The notes below the pieces were generated by a model that saw only the letters and a list, made by a program, of their open reading frames with translations, had not been told where the DNA came from and searched no databases. A DNA stretch of 39,830 bases from an uncultured Pseudomonadota bacterium (GTDB lineage Bacteria; Myxococcota; UBA796): NCBI GenBank assembly GCA_913040875.1, contig CAJWHX010000001.1:1-39830 (forward strand). The letters run 5' to 3'. How positions within the stretch are numbered: position 1 is the first letter of the stretch; each line of letters opens with the position of its first letter. Position numbers and translations under genes: made by a program. Shown here in pieces: positions 1 to 10,000 of this stretch.

Positions 1-215
1 CGGTGCTAAGGCTTCGCCAGGCAATTTCATTGGCAAGCGCCGAACAGGCAAACATCGCCACCCATAGCCAGCTCATGATCCGCCAGCCATTATTGGTCAG
101 CTTGACCTGCGATCCCATAATCGCGGCAAGCGGGTTACGCCCCATGGCACGCCCAACAGCAATTGCCGCCGCAAACATCAAAGTCAGGATTGTCGGTTTG
201 ATCTTAATGAACAAT
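1..215 (-). other. yciB: YciB/IspZ C-terminal fragment in foreign-looking DNA
   Basis: The last ~72 codons of the frame read FIKIKPT, a hydrophobic segment, then KLTNNGWR, an aromatic membrane segment, NEIAWR and S-T. This is the order found in the second half of the inner-membrane septation protein YciB/IspZ (about 180 residues in full). By hand count 104 of the first 180 bases are G or C (58%), against 22 of 60 in 181-240 and roughly 43% beyond. Neither a start nor the N-terminal half of yciB is present. Because family identity and base composition change together, a chimeric join near 195-225 is the simplest reading. An in-frame natural fusion or recombination scar is the alternative. Confidence 0.7.
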
Positions 216-1336
216 TCACCATCACAAGTTGTTTCAGCATCATTTGCAGCCCATGGTGTTGGAAAAGGAAGGATCGCAAAGTCACTGCCACTTTGATTCG
301 TGTCTTCTCCATTTGGAACTCGACCAATCGCTTCACCATCAGACGCCTTCGGAGCAAAAGAAGTTGGATTGGATCCATTATCGTCTTCCCACTCTCCGAT
401 CGTTCCACTAGCACCATATAAGACCGTGTCTATAGCTACTGAATTACAATCGACCAATCGTACACCATCAACACTCGAAGAACCATTGCCCAATCCAAGA
501 GACTCGACCAAATCTGGAGAATATCCCAAATCCAAAACGACCTCATCTTCTCCTATCAAATAATACCCTCCCGCTGGAATCACCGTACCATTGGGTATCG
601 TCGCTTTGGTACCAAAAGAGGAGGTTCCCCCCTCCAACATCCAGCCCGAAACATCAATCGATTCACTTGTTTTGTTATGCAACTCAACCCACTCGTGACC
701 ACTGTCTGAACCACCAGGATTATACAGCACCTCATTGATCACAACACCTGTCAAGATGATATTCTCACATGTATCTCCCCCACCAGAACTACTGATTATA
801 TTTTCTGCACCGGGTGAAGTATCAGAGGTCTCGACAAATTCACTACTGTCATTACTAATATCTGAACAATCTATCGATCTAGCCAAGGTATTTTCTTCTG
901 ATGGATCTGGAGCAAAGGGTCCAGTGGTATTGCCGAGGTCATCTGGAAGTCCATTTGTATTTGGAGAATCATACAACACCGTATCCATGACGGCACCTGA
1001 CGCATTCACAAGTCGAACACCATCTGTCGCACTTCCCCCATTTTGAAATGATGAACTGAATGTTCCGGGAGGAAGAAGTACGTATCCCCCCGCTGGGACT
1101 GTAGAACCTGATGGCATTGTATGCTTTTCTGAAAAGGTGGTACCACCCGCTTGAATCATCCATCCAGATACATCAATATCCTCTTCACCATTGTTACACA
1201 GTTCGAGCCACTCATTGCTACCATCTGCACCCGCAGGATCAATCAACACTTCATTGATCAACACTTCAGCATTGGCAACACTTGTCAAACCAAAGAACAC
1301 AATGGGAAGTATTGTGTTTCGTTTTTTGAACAACAT
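1..1336 (-). CDS. Lamin-tail-domain surface protein, cut by window edge, C-terminus joined to YciB
   Basis: The frame is open from ATG at 1336 to the window edge (445 codons, no stop), with a GGAGGAA ribosome site at 1341-1347. Residues 1-20 form a signal peptide ending near ANA. Two lamin-tail (LTD)-like repeats follow, roughly residues 21-170 and 188-368. Each opens with INEVL and an Asn/Asp-Pro-x-Gly turn, continues with E-W-hydrophobic-E-L and DVSGW, then PAGGY, then DGVRLV and DTVLY, and each ends in a short Cys-containing linker. LTD repeats are extracellular beta-sandwich modules in bacterial surface proteins and nucleases, so an exported structural or adhesive role is inferred. From about residue 372 the sequence stops being LTD-like and matches the C-terminal half of YciB/IspZ (see separate entry), so the true C-terminus of this protein is probably not in the window. 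Confidence 0.8.
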   Translation of the reverse strand, partial: MLFKKRNTILPIVFFGLTSVANAEVLINEVLIDPAGADGSNEWLELCNNGEEDIDVSGWMIQAGGTTFSEKHTMPSGSTVPAGGYVLLPPGTFSSSFQNGGSATDGVRLVNASGAVMDTVLYDSPNTNGLPDDLGNTTGPFAPDPSEENTLARSIDCSDISNDSSEFVETSDTSPGAENIISSSGGGDTCENIILTGVVINEVLYNPGGSDSGHEWVELHNKTSESIDVSGWMLEGGTSSFGTKATIPNGTVIPAGGYYLIGEDEVVLDLGYSPDLVESLGLGNGSSSVDGVRLVDCNSVAIDTVLYGASGTIGEWEDDNGSNPTSFAPKASDGEAIGRVPNGEDTNQSGSDFAILPFPTPWAANDAETTCDGELFIKIKPTILTLMFAAAIAVGRAMGRNPLAAIMGSQVKLTNNGWRIMSWLWVAMFACSALANEIAWRSLST

Positions 1337-1403
1337 TGAATTCCTCCATTCAATCAGAACTGCACATCTATTCGGGGTCTTATAGTCAATGTATATTCAT
1401 TCT

Positions 1404-2330
1404 CTATAGATGCAAAATTTGCAATACACGCTCTTTATCTGCCTGCAACTGCCTTTGAAGTTCACTCACACTCTCAAATCGCTTTTCTGCGCGAATTCGC
1501 TCCACAAACGCAATCGTCAATTCATCACCATAAATATCACGATTGAAATCAAAAATATGGGTCTCTATTTGAAACTTTCGACCACCAAATGTCGGTTGTG
1601 TACCCAAATTCACCATTCCATCCAACCACCGACCTCTGTTCACTTGAACTCGAACGGCATAGACGCCCTTTTCTGGAATCAGAGTCTCAGATGTCGAAAC
1701 ATTCGCAGTTGGAAAACCAATCTTTCGGCCTTCTCTCTTCCCAGAAACCACAATGCCTCGGATTTGATGAGGTCTGGTCAATAAATCAGCCGCTTCTTTG
1801 ACACCACCAGACTGAATCAGGGTGCGTATTCGAGAGGATGAAACAACCTCAGAGTTCTTTTTAAGTGCCGACACTTGAAGGACATTCAAGTCTGGAATAC
1901 TGTTTCGTAATGTTTCGACTGTGCCACCTCGAGCTTTTCCATATCGAAAATCATACCCTACTACAACAGATTGAGCGGACAGTCGATTGTGTAGTATCTC
2001 TCTGGCGAACCACTTCGGCGAATACCCTGCGAAGGTCAATGAAAATTCTTCCACGACAACACAATCCACACCAAACTGAAGAAGAGTCTCAACTTTTTCT
2101 TGCCAAGTATGAATACGCGGTGTCTGCAACTGTGGGGCAAGAAGGGTTCTTGGAGGTGGCTCAAATGTATATACACAAGACAATATGCCAACAGCTTTCG
2201 CCTCCGTGATTGTACGACTCAACAACTGTTGATGACCAAGATGTACACCATCAAAGTTGCCAATTGTCACGGCGCATGGTTTTCCTATTCGGGTCTGATA
2301 CGCACTCGAACCCGCTATGAGAGTCTTCAT
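1404..2330 (-). CDS. ribF: Bifunctional riboflavin kinase / FAD synthetase RibF
   Basis: Phosphorylates riboflavin to FMN and adenylates FMN to FAD in the cytoplasm. The 308-residue product has the usual RibF length. The N-terminal nucleotidyltransferase domain shows GNFDGVHLGHQ (about residues 24-34), the HxGH-type ATP site. The C-terminal flavokinase domain shows GKREGRKIGFPTANV and later GVYAVRV and GMVNLGTQPTF. The ATG at 2330 shares its A with the TAA of the upstream REC-EAL gene (TAATG), so the two are translationally coupled. A longer frame with 32 extra N-terminal residues exists but would lie inside the EAL coding region and does not fit the family. No riboswitch is seen, as the gene has no leader of its own. 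Confidence 0.95.
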   Translation of the reverse strand: MKTLIAGSSAYQTRIGKPCAVTIGNFDGVHLGHQQLLSRTITEAKAVGILSCVYTFEPPPRTLLAPQLQTPRIHTWQEKVETLLQFGVDCVVVEEFSLTFAGYSPKWFAREILHNRLSAQSVVVGYDFRYGKARGGTVETLRNSIPDLNVLQVSALKKNSEVVSSSRIRTLIQSGGVKEAADLLTRPHQIRGIVVSGKREGRKIGFPTANVSTSETLIPEKGVYAVRVQVNRGRWLDGMVNLGTQPTFGGRKFQIETHIFDFNRDIYGDELTIAFVERIRAEKRFESVSELQRQLQADKERVLQILHL

Positions 2331-3493
2331 TAGACCGACCAAGCCTGATTCATTATTGTTGAAATACGGTCGGTATCCAGAGAAGGTCTCGCAAAAAAGA
2401 ATCCTTGCAATAAATGTACACCGCACTCTTGTAACGCAATCAATTCTTCTTCTACTTCTATTCCTTCTGCAACAATCATCGCATTTGTTGCATTGGCAAA
2501 GTCACACATCAGACTCACCAATCGACGTTTACGATCATCTGTGTGCACATTTCTAATTATCGACATGTCCATTTTGATGTATTTGGGACGCAAGTCGGCC
2601 AATACGGAAAGAGAAGCATACCCCGCACCCAAATCATCGATCGCAACTTCGTAGCCCATCGACTCGATTTGTTCCATCGTTTCTTCCCAGGATTCAATCT
2701 GCTGAAGCTTGGAACGCTCTGTAATTTCCAACACGATTCGACTAGACCACTCCTCCAGTTTTTTCAATCGGATGAGCAATGCTTCGCCACTGGACAATTC
2801 ATCCGGATGAATATTGAGGAAGAGCTTGATATCTGGAGACAAAATTTTGATCCAATCCCGAACCCGATCTGCTATCACTTCGGCCATCATACTGAGACGA
2901 TCGTATCGTTCTGCAGCCCGTATGATAGACAAAGGTCCATCAAATACTGGATGTGTACTACGGAGCAAGGCCTCAAACGCATACACTTCTCCTTTTCTAT
3001 CACCCGTACTCGAAATCAGTGGTTGGAGTGCAACTTGTATGAAATTGCCTTGCAAACATTCATCTAGAACCCGTTTCTCCTCTTCTTGAGAAGCCTTTTG
3101 CTGAACGCGTGCAATCTCGACCATTCTCAGCTTGGTATTTAAGGCATCATCGACAGCGGCGATCAAGCGATCGTGCTTGAATGGTTTTTCCACAAATCGA
3201 GCCACTTCTCCAGTGTTGACCGCTTGCACTGCCAAATCTAGATCCAACATCCCCGTCACCAAGATCCGAACACAACCCGGTTGATTTTCACGAAGATGAT
3301 GCAAGATTTCTAGACCATCCATGACTGGCAAATGATAATCCACCAGTGCCAAATCAAACTCCATTTTACGCATGGCTTCCAGCGCTTCTTGTCCACTGTA
3401 GAACTGATGAACTTCGTGCCCATATTTGCTCAAGACCCGATCGATCTGACGACAAATTAATGGTTCGTCATCCACTGTTAAAATTCTTGCCAT
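2330..3493 (-). CDS. Response regulator with EAL cyclic-di-GMP phosphodiesterase domain
   Basis: A 387-residue cytoplasmic two-domain regulator. Residues 1-120 are a receiver with the acidic pair DDE (8-10), phospho-acceptor Asp52, a Thr switch residue near 80 and Lys103 in EKPF. A helical linker (about 120-150) leads to an EAL domain that should hydrolyse c-di-GMP to pGpG. Its catalytic set appears complete: EAL at 174-176, Asn227, Glu256 (EITE), Asp286-Asp287, Lys307, Glu344 (AEG) and Gln364 followed by GFFFARP. The ATG at 3493 has an AAGGGA ribosome site five bases upstream. No partner histidine kinase is in the window. The stop overlaps the start of ribF, an unusual housekeeping partner. 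Confidence 0.93.
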   Translation of the reverse strand: MARILTVDDEPLICRQIDRVLSKYGHEVHQFYSGQEALEAMRKMEFDLALVDYHLPVMDGLEILHHLRENQPGCVRILVTGMLDLDLAVQAVNTGEVARFVEKPFKHDRLIAAVDDALNTKLRMVEIARVQQKASQEEEKRVLDECLQGNFIQVALQPLISSTGDRKGEVYAFEALLRSTHPVFDGPLSIIRAAERYDRLSMMAEVIADRVRDWIKILSPDIKLFLNIHPDELSSGEALLIRLKKLEEWSSRIVLEITERSKLQQIESWEETMEQIESMGYEVAIDDLGAGYASLSVLADLRPKYIKMDMSIIRNVHTDDRKRRLVSLMCDFANATNAMIVAEGIEVEEELIALQECGVHLLQGFFFARPSLDTDRISTIMNQAWSV

Positions 3494-3661
3494 TGAAATC
3501 CCTTATGTTGGTGAATTCATTTTATTGTATTTGCGACATAGTTGCACATTTATAAACCCATATCCAGATTTATAGACGAATCGGTGAAATATACGTGTTA
3601 TGGATTGCACGTCTATGACAGTATGATAATTTGTCCATGCCATCAACATTTGGAGTGAAAG
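3494..3661. promoter_or_regulatory. Divergent intergenic region between REC-EAL/ribF and serA
   Basis: These 168 AT-rich bases must hold promoters for both directions. A 7-bp inverted repeat (ATAGACG at 3572-3578, CGTCTAT at 3610-3616, 31 bases apart) and two TTGCAC hexamers (3542-3547 and 3606-3611) are present. I could not pair either hexamer with a well-spaced -10 box, so no promoter is assigned. The serA ribosome site (GGAGTGAAAG) lies just before 3662. Confidence 0.35.
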
Positions 3662-4864
3662 ATGAAGGTTCTCTTAGCAGATAAATTAGCGCCCATCGTA
3701 GAAGAATATCTCATAGAAAATGCCCATGAAGTACACAGTGACCCTTCTTTAAAAGATGATCCTCTAGTGACAGCACTAAAAGCATATGGGCCTGATATTC
3801 TCGTTGTCCGCTCTACAAAAGTGCGGCAGGAGCATATTGATTCTTGTCCTTCTCTTGGCCTGATTATTCGAGCGGGTGCCGGTGTCAACACAATTGATCT
3901 GGATTCAGCCTCTGGACGAGGAATATTTGTAGCCAATTGCCCAGGTAGAAATGCCATCGCGGTTGCAGAACTTGTGATGGGACACATTTTAAACTGGGAT
4001 CGTCACATCTGCGAAAATATCATCGACTTTAGAAATGGGGTGTGGAACAAAAAATCCTACAGTAAGTCCACAGGACTCTTCGGGCAAACTCTAGCCATCT
4101 GTGGTATGGGTTCTATAGGAACGGCTGTGGTAGAAAGAGCCAAAGGGTTTGGACTTCGAATCAAAGCCTGGAGTCGTTCGCTCACGCCAGACGCGGCAGA
4201 CCTTCTCGGTATTGAATATTGTTCAACCCCACTGGAAGCCGCCACGGACTCCGACATTCTAAGTGTACATCTACCGGCAGTCCCAGCGACCAAAAACTTT
4301 GTCAACTCCGAACTTCTCAACGCTATGAATGACGGTGGATTTGTCATCAACACCTCACGAAACTCCTTGCTTAATGAAAGGGACCTTTTATCAGCCATCG
4401 AAACAAAAGGATTGAAAGCTGGTCTAGATGTATTCGACAATGAACCAGCCAGCTCTGATATCTCGGTTGAATCTCAATTGTGCTCCAACCCCAATATTTA
4501 CGTTACACACCACATTGGAGCCAGTACAGAGCAAGCAACGACATCCGTAGCTGAAGCCGTCATCGAAATTATTGATACTTGGAACACGACTGGAGAAGTA
4601 CTCAACTGTGTCAATCTCAAACAAACGCAAACTTCGGCATGCTGCCTGTCTGTTAGACATGCCGACAAAGTAGGCGTTCTAGCCGGTATCTTGGATAGCT
4701 TAAAATCGGAAGGTCACAACATCCAAGAGATGGAGAACATCATTTTCAAAGGTGGAGCGGCAGCTTGCGCTCGTATTTTCCTAGTTGGCATCCCTTCTGA
4801 CGCTCTAATCTCATCCTTAGAGTCCAATACCAACATCTTTGCCTGTTCAGTCACAACCATTTGA
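3662..4864 (+). CDS. serA: D-3-phosphoglycerate dehydrogenase, first step of serine synthesis
   Basis: Oxidises 3-phosphoglycerate to 3-phosphohydroxypyruvate with NAD+ in the cytoplasm. The 400-residue product has the D-isomer 2-hydroxyacid dehydrogenase layout: an N-terminal substrate domain with VVRSTKV and RAGAGVNTID, a Rossmann NAD site GMGSIG, the catalytic Arg in NTSRNSLLNE, the Glu in DVFDNEP, and the His in THHIGASTEQA. The last ~75 residues (CCLSVRHADKVGVLAGIL onwards) form an ACT-type regulatory domain, so serine feedback control is plausible. The length matches the short ACT-only SerA class. The start follows a good ribosome site. The gene is 51 bases ahead of serC and very likely co-transcribed with it. 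Related hydroxyacid dehydrogenases share the motifs, but the serC neighbour settles the assignment. Confidence 0.93.
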   Translation: MKVLLADKLAPIVEEYLIENAHEVHSDPSLKDDPLVTALKAYGPDILVVRSTKVRQEHIDSCPSLGLIIRAGAGVNTIDLDSASGRGIFVANCPGRNAIAVAELVMGHILNWDRHICENIIDFRNGVWNKKSYSKSTGLFGQTLAICGMGSIGTAVVERAKGFGLRIKAWSRSLTPDAADLLGIEYCSTPLEAATDSDILSVHLPAVPATKNFVNSELLNAMNDGGFVINTSRNSLLNERDLLSAIETKGLKAGLDVFDNEPASSDISVESQLCSNPNIYVTHHIGASTEQATTSVAEAVIEIIDTWNTTGEVLNCVNLKQTQTSACCLSVRHADKVGVLAGILDSLKSEGHNIQEMENIIFKGGAAACARIFLVGIPSDALISSLESNTNIFACSVTTI

Positions 4865-4915
4865 TTCCTACACCATTCAAACACACCAACACAATTATTG
4901 TTTCGGAGATTCATC

Positions 4916-6019
4916 ATGTCTACACGCGCCCATAACTTCTCGGCTGGACCAGCAGTCTTACCTCTAGAGGTCATTGAAGAATTGCAGCAAGCATTGCCAA
5001 ATTATAACGGTATCGGGCTGGGTTTGATGGAAATGTCTCACCGTTCAAAAGACTTTGATGACATCATCCATTCAGCCATTTCTAGATTGCGGTCACTGTT
5101 GAATATTCCCGCAGACTATGAAGTACTGTTGCTACAAGGCGGCGCTAGTCTTCAATTTTACATGACAGCACTCAACCTCTTAGGACCTGAAGACACCGGT
5201 GCATACATCAATACAGGTACATGGTCAACAAAAGCGATCAAAGAAGCCAAGCGCTGCGCCAATGTAGACACCCTTTGGTCTCCGAATGATGGGGTGTTCA
5301 ATCGCGTTCCAAGTTCGAAAGAGTACACGGTTTCCGAGACTGCTCAGTTTCTTCACTACACATCCAACAACACCATCTACGGTACGCAGTTCAGAACAGC
5401 TCCCGATGCTGATGTACCGCTTATCGGTGACTACTCTAGTGACATTGCCTCTGCTCCCTTGGATATTTCTAAACATGGTGTCATTTATGCTGGAGCACAA
5501 AAGAACCTTGGTCCCAGCGGTGTAACTGCGGTGATTCTATCTCCATGGGCGGTAGAGCGCAGCAAACAAGTCGACACGCTCCGTTCCGGTGGTTTACCCT
5601 CAATGTTGAACTATGCCTTGATGGTTGAGAAAAACTCGATGTTCAATACTCCCAACACTTTTGGCATCTTTGCGTTGGATAGAATGCTCGCTTGGTTGGA
5701 GCGTCAAGGTGGGGTCTCTGCGATTCACACACAAAATACAGCCAAGGCAAATCGTATTTATAACATCCTAGATGGCTCTGATTTTTGGCAGCCTCATGCA
5801 GAAGTCGCTAGTCGATCTATCATGAATGTGACATGGAAAATTCAGAACTCACAGCTGGAAAGCGTCTTCTTGCAAGAATCGGATGCTGCTGGTCTAAAAG
5901 GGCTAAAAGGACATCGTTCTGTGGGTGGTTTGAGAGCCAGTATTTACAATGCCTGCTCTCCAAACAGTGTAGAAGTACTCGCAGAGTTTATGCAAAACTT
6001 CGAACAGCGGCACGGATAA
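4916..6019 (+). CDS. serC: Phosphoserine aminotransferase
   Basis: PLP-dependent transfer of an amino group from glutamate to 3-phosphohydroxypyruvate, second step of serine synthesis; it also acts in the DXP-dependent pyridoxal phosphate route. The 367-residue product carries HNFSAGPAVLP at the N-terminus, MEMSHRS, LLLQGGASLQF, the YTSNNTIYGTQF loop and the Schiff-base lysine in AGAQKNLGPSG. ATG 4916 is chosen because CGGAGA lies six bases upstream and the protein then opens directly into the conserved segment; the in-frame TTG at 4898 would add six residues without support. The 3' end overlaps a small convergent frame by 32 bases. SerB is not in the window. Confidence 0.95.
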   Translation: MSTRAHNFSAGPAVLPLEVIEELQQALPNYNGIGLGLMEMSHRSKDFDDIIHSAISRLRSLLNIPADYEVLLLQGGASLQFYMTALNLLGPEDTGAYINTGTWSTKAIKEAKRCANVDTLWSPNDGVFNRVPSSKEYTVSETAQFLHYTSNNTIYGTQFRTAPDADVPLIGDYSSDIASAPLDISKHGVIYAGAQKNLGPSGVTAVILSPWAVERSKQVDTLRSGGLPSMLNYALMVEKNSMFNTPNTFGIFALDRMLAWLERQGGVSAIHTQNTAKANRIYNILDGSDFWQPHAEVASRSIMNVTWKIQNSQLESVFLQESDAAGLKGLKGHRSVGGLRASIYNACSPNSVEVLAEFMQNFEQRHG

Positions 6020-6257
6020 ATCCAATCGCTACGGCTCGAGAATGCACTGGGATAACTGCCGCGGTAAGCCATCCTTGTGTGAGCGTTTTCTTGACGCTTC
6101 GATTTTTAATTGCACACCCTAGTAAGGCTCCGTGTGCCAGTAAATGCGTATGGATTTTGTGATTGTTCATGGCATGAAAATCGAGCAATAAACGTTCTTT
6201 ATCGGCCAGAGATAAATTGGAGTCTCCAACTATCGACGCCCACTCTCTCAACGCCAT
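5988..6257 (-). CDS. Small hypothetical protein overlapping the MscS gene
   Basis: An 89-residue frame whose ATG (6257) lies ten bases inside the end of the MscS gene, an arrangement consistent with translational coupling, and which fills the otherwise empty stretch between mscS and the convergent serC. The protein begins acidic and amphipathic (LADKERLLLDFHAM) and becomes weakly hydrophobic and basic (LLAHGALLGCAIKN, then AVIPVHSRAVAIGFIRAAVRSFA). No family is recognised. The last 32 bases lie antisense to the end of serC, so the C-terminus is constrained by another gene. It may be a small partner of the channel or a chance frame. Confidence 0.4.
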   Translation of the reverse strand: MALREWASIVGDSNLSLADKERLLLDFHAMNNHKIHTHLLAHGALLGCAIKNRSVKKTLTQGWLTAAVIPVHSRAVAIGFIRAAVRSFA

Positions 6258-7069
6258 TCAATTTCTCCAGCAGTGCTGATCCCATGACGTTTAAAAGCCC
6301 TTTTCACACGGCGATGAACGTCTGAAGCAAACGCCGATTCATATCGATTGTCCATCACATACGCTTTGGCTGTCAAGATGATTGCAAATCGTTCGGCTCC
6401 ATCTGGGACGGCTCCTTCTTTCATGTGTACCACAACAGGCTTTTTCCAAAACATATATCGACTCGCCACAACCGATTCACGGATCACACGCTCGGCCAAC
6501 GCGAAGTCTTCATTGCAGCCGATGAAGAATTGAAATACACACATCTGATCCAAATTTCCAGCATTCGCACACGATACAACGGAACCCAGAAACTGATTGT
6601 TGGGAATGGAAATCAAATTGTCATCCAAATCAACAACTCTAACAGATCGAAGTCCGATTTCTATCACTTCTCCATAATGACCGTTAAATGTGATCCGATC
6701 CCCGACTTGAAAGGGTCTATCGATCAGTAAGGTTAGTCCAGCCATCAATGACGCAAACAAGTCTTTTGACGCCCAAGAAAGACCAAATGCCATCAACCCA
6801 ATAAAGAGGGACATACTATCTTGAGAAACTGCTAGCAGCTTGGATGCAGCAAAGAATCCGCCGATAAACAACAGTATAAACTGTAAAAATACCGACACTT
6901 GTTTCGACAACAACCGATAGCGAGTGTTTGATTCAGCAAAACGATCTAAAAATCGTTTGGTCACTCGAATGGATACATAGGTCAAAATAGCAATGATGAA
7001 TGCAGGAAACAGACCTGACACATCAATAAACTTCACGATATCAAGATTGGATAGTAAAGCCAGTTCCAT
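6248..7069 (-). CDS. MscS-family small-conductance mechanosensitive channel
   Basis: An inner-membrane channel of 273 residues, close to E. coli MscS (286). Three membrane segments are visible at about 19-38, 60-80 and 84-112, the last with the Gly/Ala/Ser-rich pore helix pattern (LMAFGLSWASKDLFASLMAG). The cytoplasmic beta domain follows: DRPFQVGDRI, GEVIEIGLRSVRV, and IPNNQFL. Members open on membrane tension to release solutes during hypo-osmotic shock. The start lies two bases after the stop of the large ATPase gene, with its AGGGAG ribosome site inside that gene, so the two are almost certainly co-expressed. The C-terminal vestibule is complete. Its uncommon feature is this partner. Confidence 0.92.
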   Translation of the reverse strand: MELALLSNLDIVKFIDVSGLFPAFIIAILTYVSIRVTKRFLDRFAESNTRYRLLSKQVSVFLQFILLFIGGFFAASKLLAVSQDSMSLFIGLMAFGLSWASKDLFASLMAGLTLLIDRPFQVGDRITFNGHYGEVIEIGLRSVRVVDLDDNLISIPNNQFLGSVVSCANAGNLDQMCVFQFFIGCNEDFALAERVIRESVVASRYMFWKKPVVVHMKEGAVPDGAERFAIILTAKAYVMDNRYESAFASDVHRRVKRAFKRHGISTAGEIEWR

Positions 7070-7071
7070 CG

Positions 7072-10000
7072 TTACTCCCTATCTCTCAATCCAATAAATC
7101 TCTTCTGTGCCAAATTCGCTTCCACCCAAGGAAACCATATGAGATCAATCTGATAATGCTGCTCATTGAAACGCAACAATGATGACGCAACCAATTGTCG
7201 ACAAATCGAAACGACTAAATTTTGGGGCATTTGAAGAGAATTACACAACTCATCAAGAGTACAGCGATTGTGCATTAATACACAGGCGAGTACAAATCCG
7301 GCGCCATCATCCAGCTGATTCAATATTTCTGCCTGTCTCAACGAGAACATCCGAATGGCCACGGTATCTTCTACGTCTGTCCGGACTGCACACTGCTTAA
7401 ACAACTGCAGAGACGTCGACGGATTGCCTTTTGTTGAGTCCGTTAGCAATCGCCAAAAGGCCATCTCTGCCCTATGTACTGCTTGTGGGTTGTTTAAGGT
7501 TGTCAGCTTTGAAAAGTCCAATGAAAGATTTCTTTGACGAATCATATTGACGATGGCCGAGCGAACTTCTAAGACAGACCACGGTTTCAAAGTGTATCGA
7601 TACCGAAAAAAGTCTGTGCGAATAGGGGTCGACGGAGAATCCCAAAAGGTCCAGGTCGGTTGATGACAAGATACAATCCAGCAATGGGAAGTGCTGGTGG
7701 CTTGAATGATTGAAAAAAGCTGATTGATGACTTCAAACCCTTGTACGTCACGCAAAAATATCCGCTGAATATCATCAATACCAATTATTGAATTTGGAAT
7801 TTGAGCGATCGATGTACACACTTCAGCCAAGGATTCTTGTCTCGGGATCTTCAATCCATCACACAGCCAATCCCCAAGTTTTTTCACAGTCCAATTTCCA
7901 TCTCGAACAATATCTTCCACTTTCAAGAGATGTGTAGGAATCTCAGATTGACTCATCACCAGTCTGAGAACACTGGATTTCCCCATTCCCTCATCGGCAA
8001 TTAGACACATCGCACCAGAAACACCCTTTGACTCTGTGACCATTGTTTGAAGATCGTTTTGAATTTTTTCGACACAGGGCAATAACAATGTGTTCCACCC
8101 TAAATCCCACTCCTTTGAATAAAAGGATTCTTTATCCTCTTGGACTGTGCTTTCAATCGTATTCTTGGCAAGTGTAGACCCAAAAATCGAAGAGTGTTCC
8201 ACCAACCAAAACAAGACTTTACTGACGATATCCACCAACAAGATACTCATAGCCAATAGGGATCGGATCCGACGTCCAAAAAACCTCGCTGAAAATTGGT
8301 TCATCCATTCTTTCAACCTCTGCAATCCTATGACCTTTGTTGCAGATTCATACAACAGATCATACCATACACCTAGCTGAACCATTGCCCAAACTACCAG
8401 TGCAATCCATTGAATTGTTTCTACAATTTGAACACTCTGAAAAACATACAAAACGTTGACAAACGTGTCAATCAGTACATTCAACCCAAAATAAATCCAA
8501 ACAAATGCTGTGAGTCCTCTCCTCAACGGTCTTCGAATATGTTCTTCGGAAATCCAATATTCCGTTACGGGTGCACACAATCGCGTAAACATCCACAACA
8601 ACAATACCGATCCAAATACTTCTATCCAGCCTTCATTCAGGTATTGAACCAATATACAAGCCGAAAAGGCAAAAAACAAGGGTTGTACTATCGATGTGGC
8701 CTGTGTTCCTTGATTGCTTCTCAAAGGTCCGTCCCACGCATTAAAATCAACCTCATCAAACATCTTTGGACGATCTTGTTCTTCCAGCCATTGTCTAAAC
8801 AGAGTCCACCAACCTTCTACTCGCCTTCCTATCCAAAACCAGGTCAACCCAACCATCAACCAACGCAGTATGGTACCAATCAATCCAAATAGCGTATTGA
8901 TATCTGTCCATATATCCTTGATGCGATCGAGATTTAACGGAAGTGTTTCAGTTAAATACTGCCATTCAAAAGCGATATCGAACCAAAACTGGACATTCTC
9001 CTCTTCAAAATATCCAACCCACTCTTGCCGCTGATGCACTTGAATCCACAATCGCAACATCTCATCAATTTCTGTTTCGATATGTCTCTCTGTATCTGTT
9101 TGAACCTGACTTATCGATTCCAATACGGATTCCACTTCTTCATGTTTAATGGTGGATTCTATCAATGACGTCTGCTCAATCGATTCAAGACTGCCAATAT
9201 CTGATTGTAAATCCCATTGTAATTGATGAATCTGCTGTTGTAGATTTAACAATACAGATCTTCTAGAAGAATCTAATGGAGGCAGTCTTTCCCATGCAGT
9301 AAACTCTTCTTCCCATCGTTGAATTCGAATTTTAACATCGGAGATACTAGATTGAATCACCTGATGTCGCTCAGATTCTTTACCCAGCATTTCTGTTTCG
9401 ATTTCCCTCAAACGGACAATCTCTGATTGTACGTTTGCTTCTTCAATGCTGCGATCCTGTTCCAATTCTTTGAGCCGAGCCTCATCAAGATCTTCCTGAG
9501 CACGCAAAAGTTGAGTCCCCAACTGGATACCATTCAAACTGTTTTGATGCCGCTGTAAAACCTCTAGTTTATATTGAATAATTTCGGTTTGTACATCTTC
9601 ATTGTCAGCCGAAACATTTTGTTTTTGAATAACCAACGATTGAATCTCTTGTTCTGTCTTTTCAATATCCCAACCAAATATATCTGTCTGCCAGTTTTGT
9701 TTTATCTGTTGAAACTCCTCCATTAACTGCGCTCTATCCTTTTCCATCAGACTGTTCTGAATGCGCTCTACTTCATCGGTGATATTTTTTGTCAAAATTG
9801 GATCTACAATGACCAACTGCAACAGTGTCATCCTGTCATATCGACCTTCAGAATGAATCGAATCTTCTGGTTTCTCGGCTAAAACAGCTCTCGCTAGACT
9901 GTCGAAATCAGACTTTCCTCCGGCTGAGTAATTGACAATCACTCTACGTAAATGGACAATCTTTTGATGCTCTTGCACAATTTTCGAAACCAATACTTGT

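Noticed and set aside
3..296. Plus-strand frame of 97 codons at the left edge
   Set aside because: It is the shadow of the minus-strand LTD/YciB frame, which has a signal peptide, ribosome site and family matches.
2331..2426. Longer N-terminus for RibF
   Set aside because: The extra 32 residues lie inside the EAL gene and are not part of the RibF family; ATG 2330 fits.
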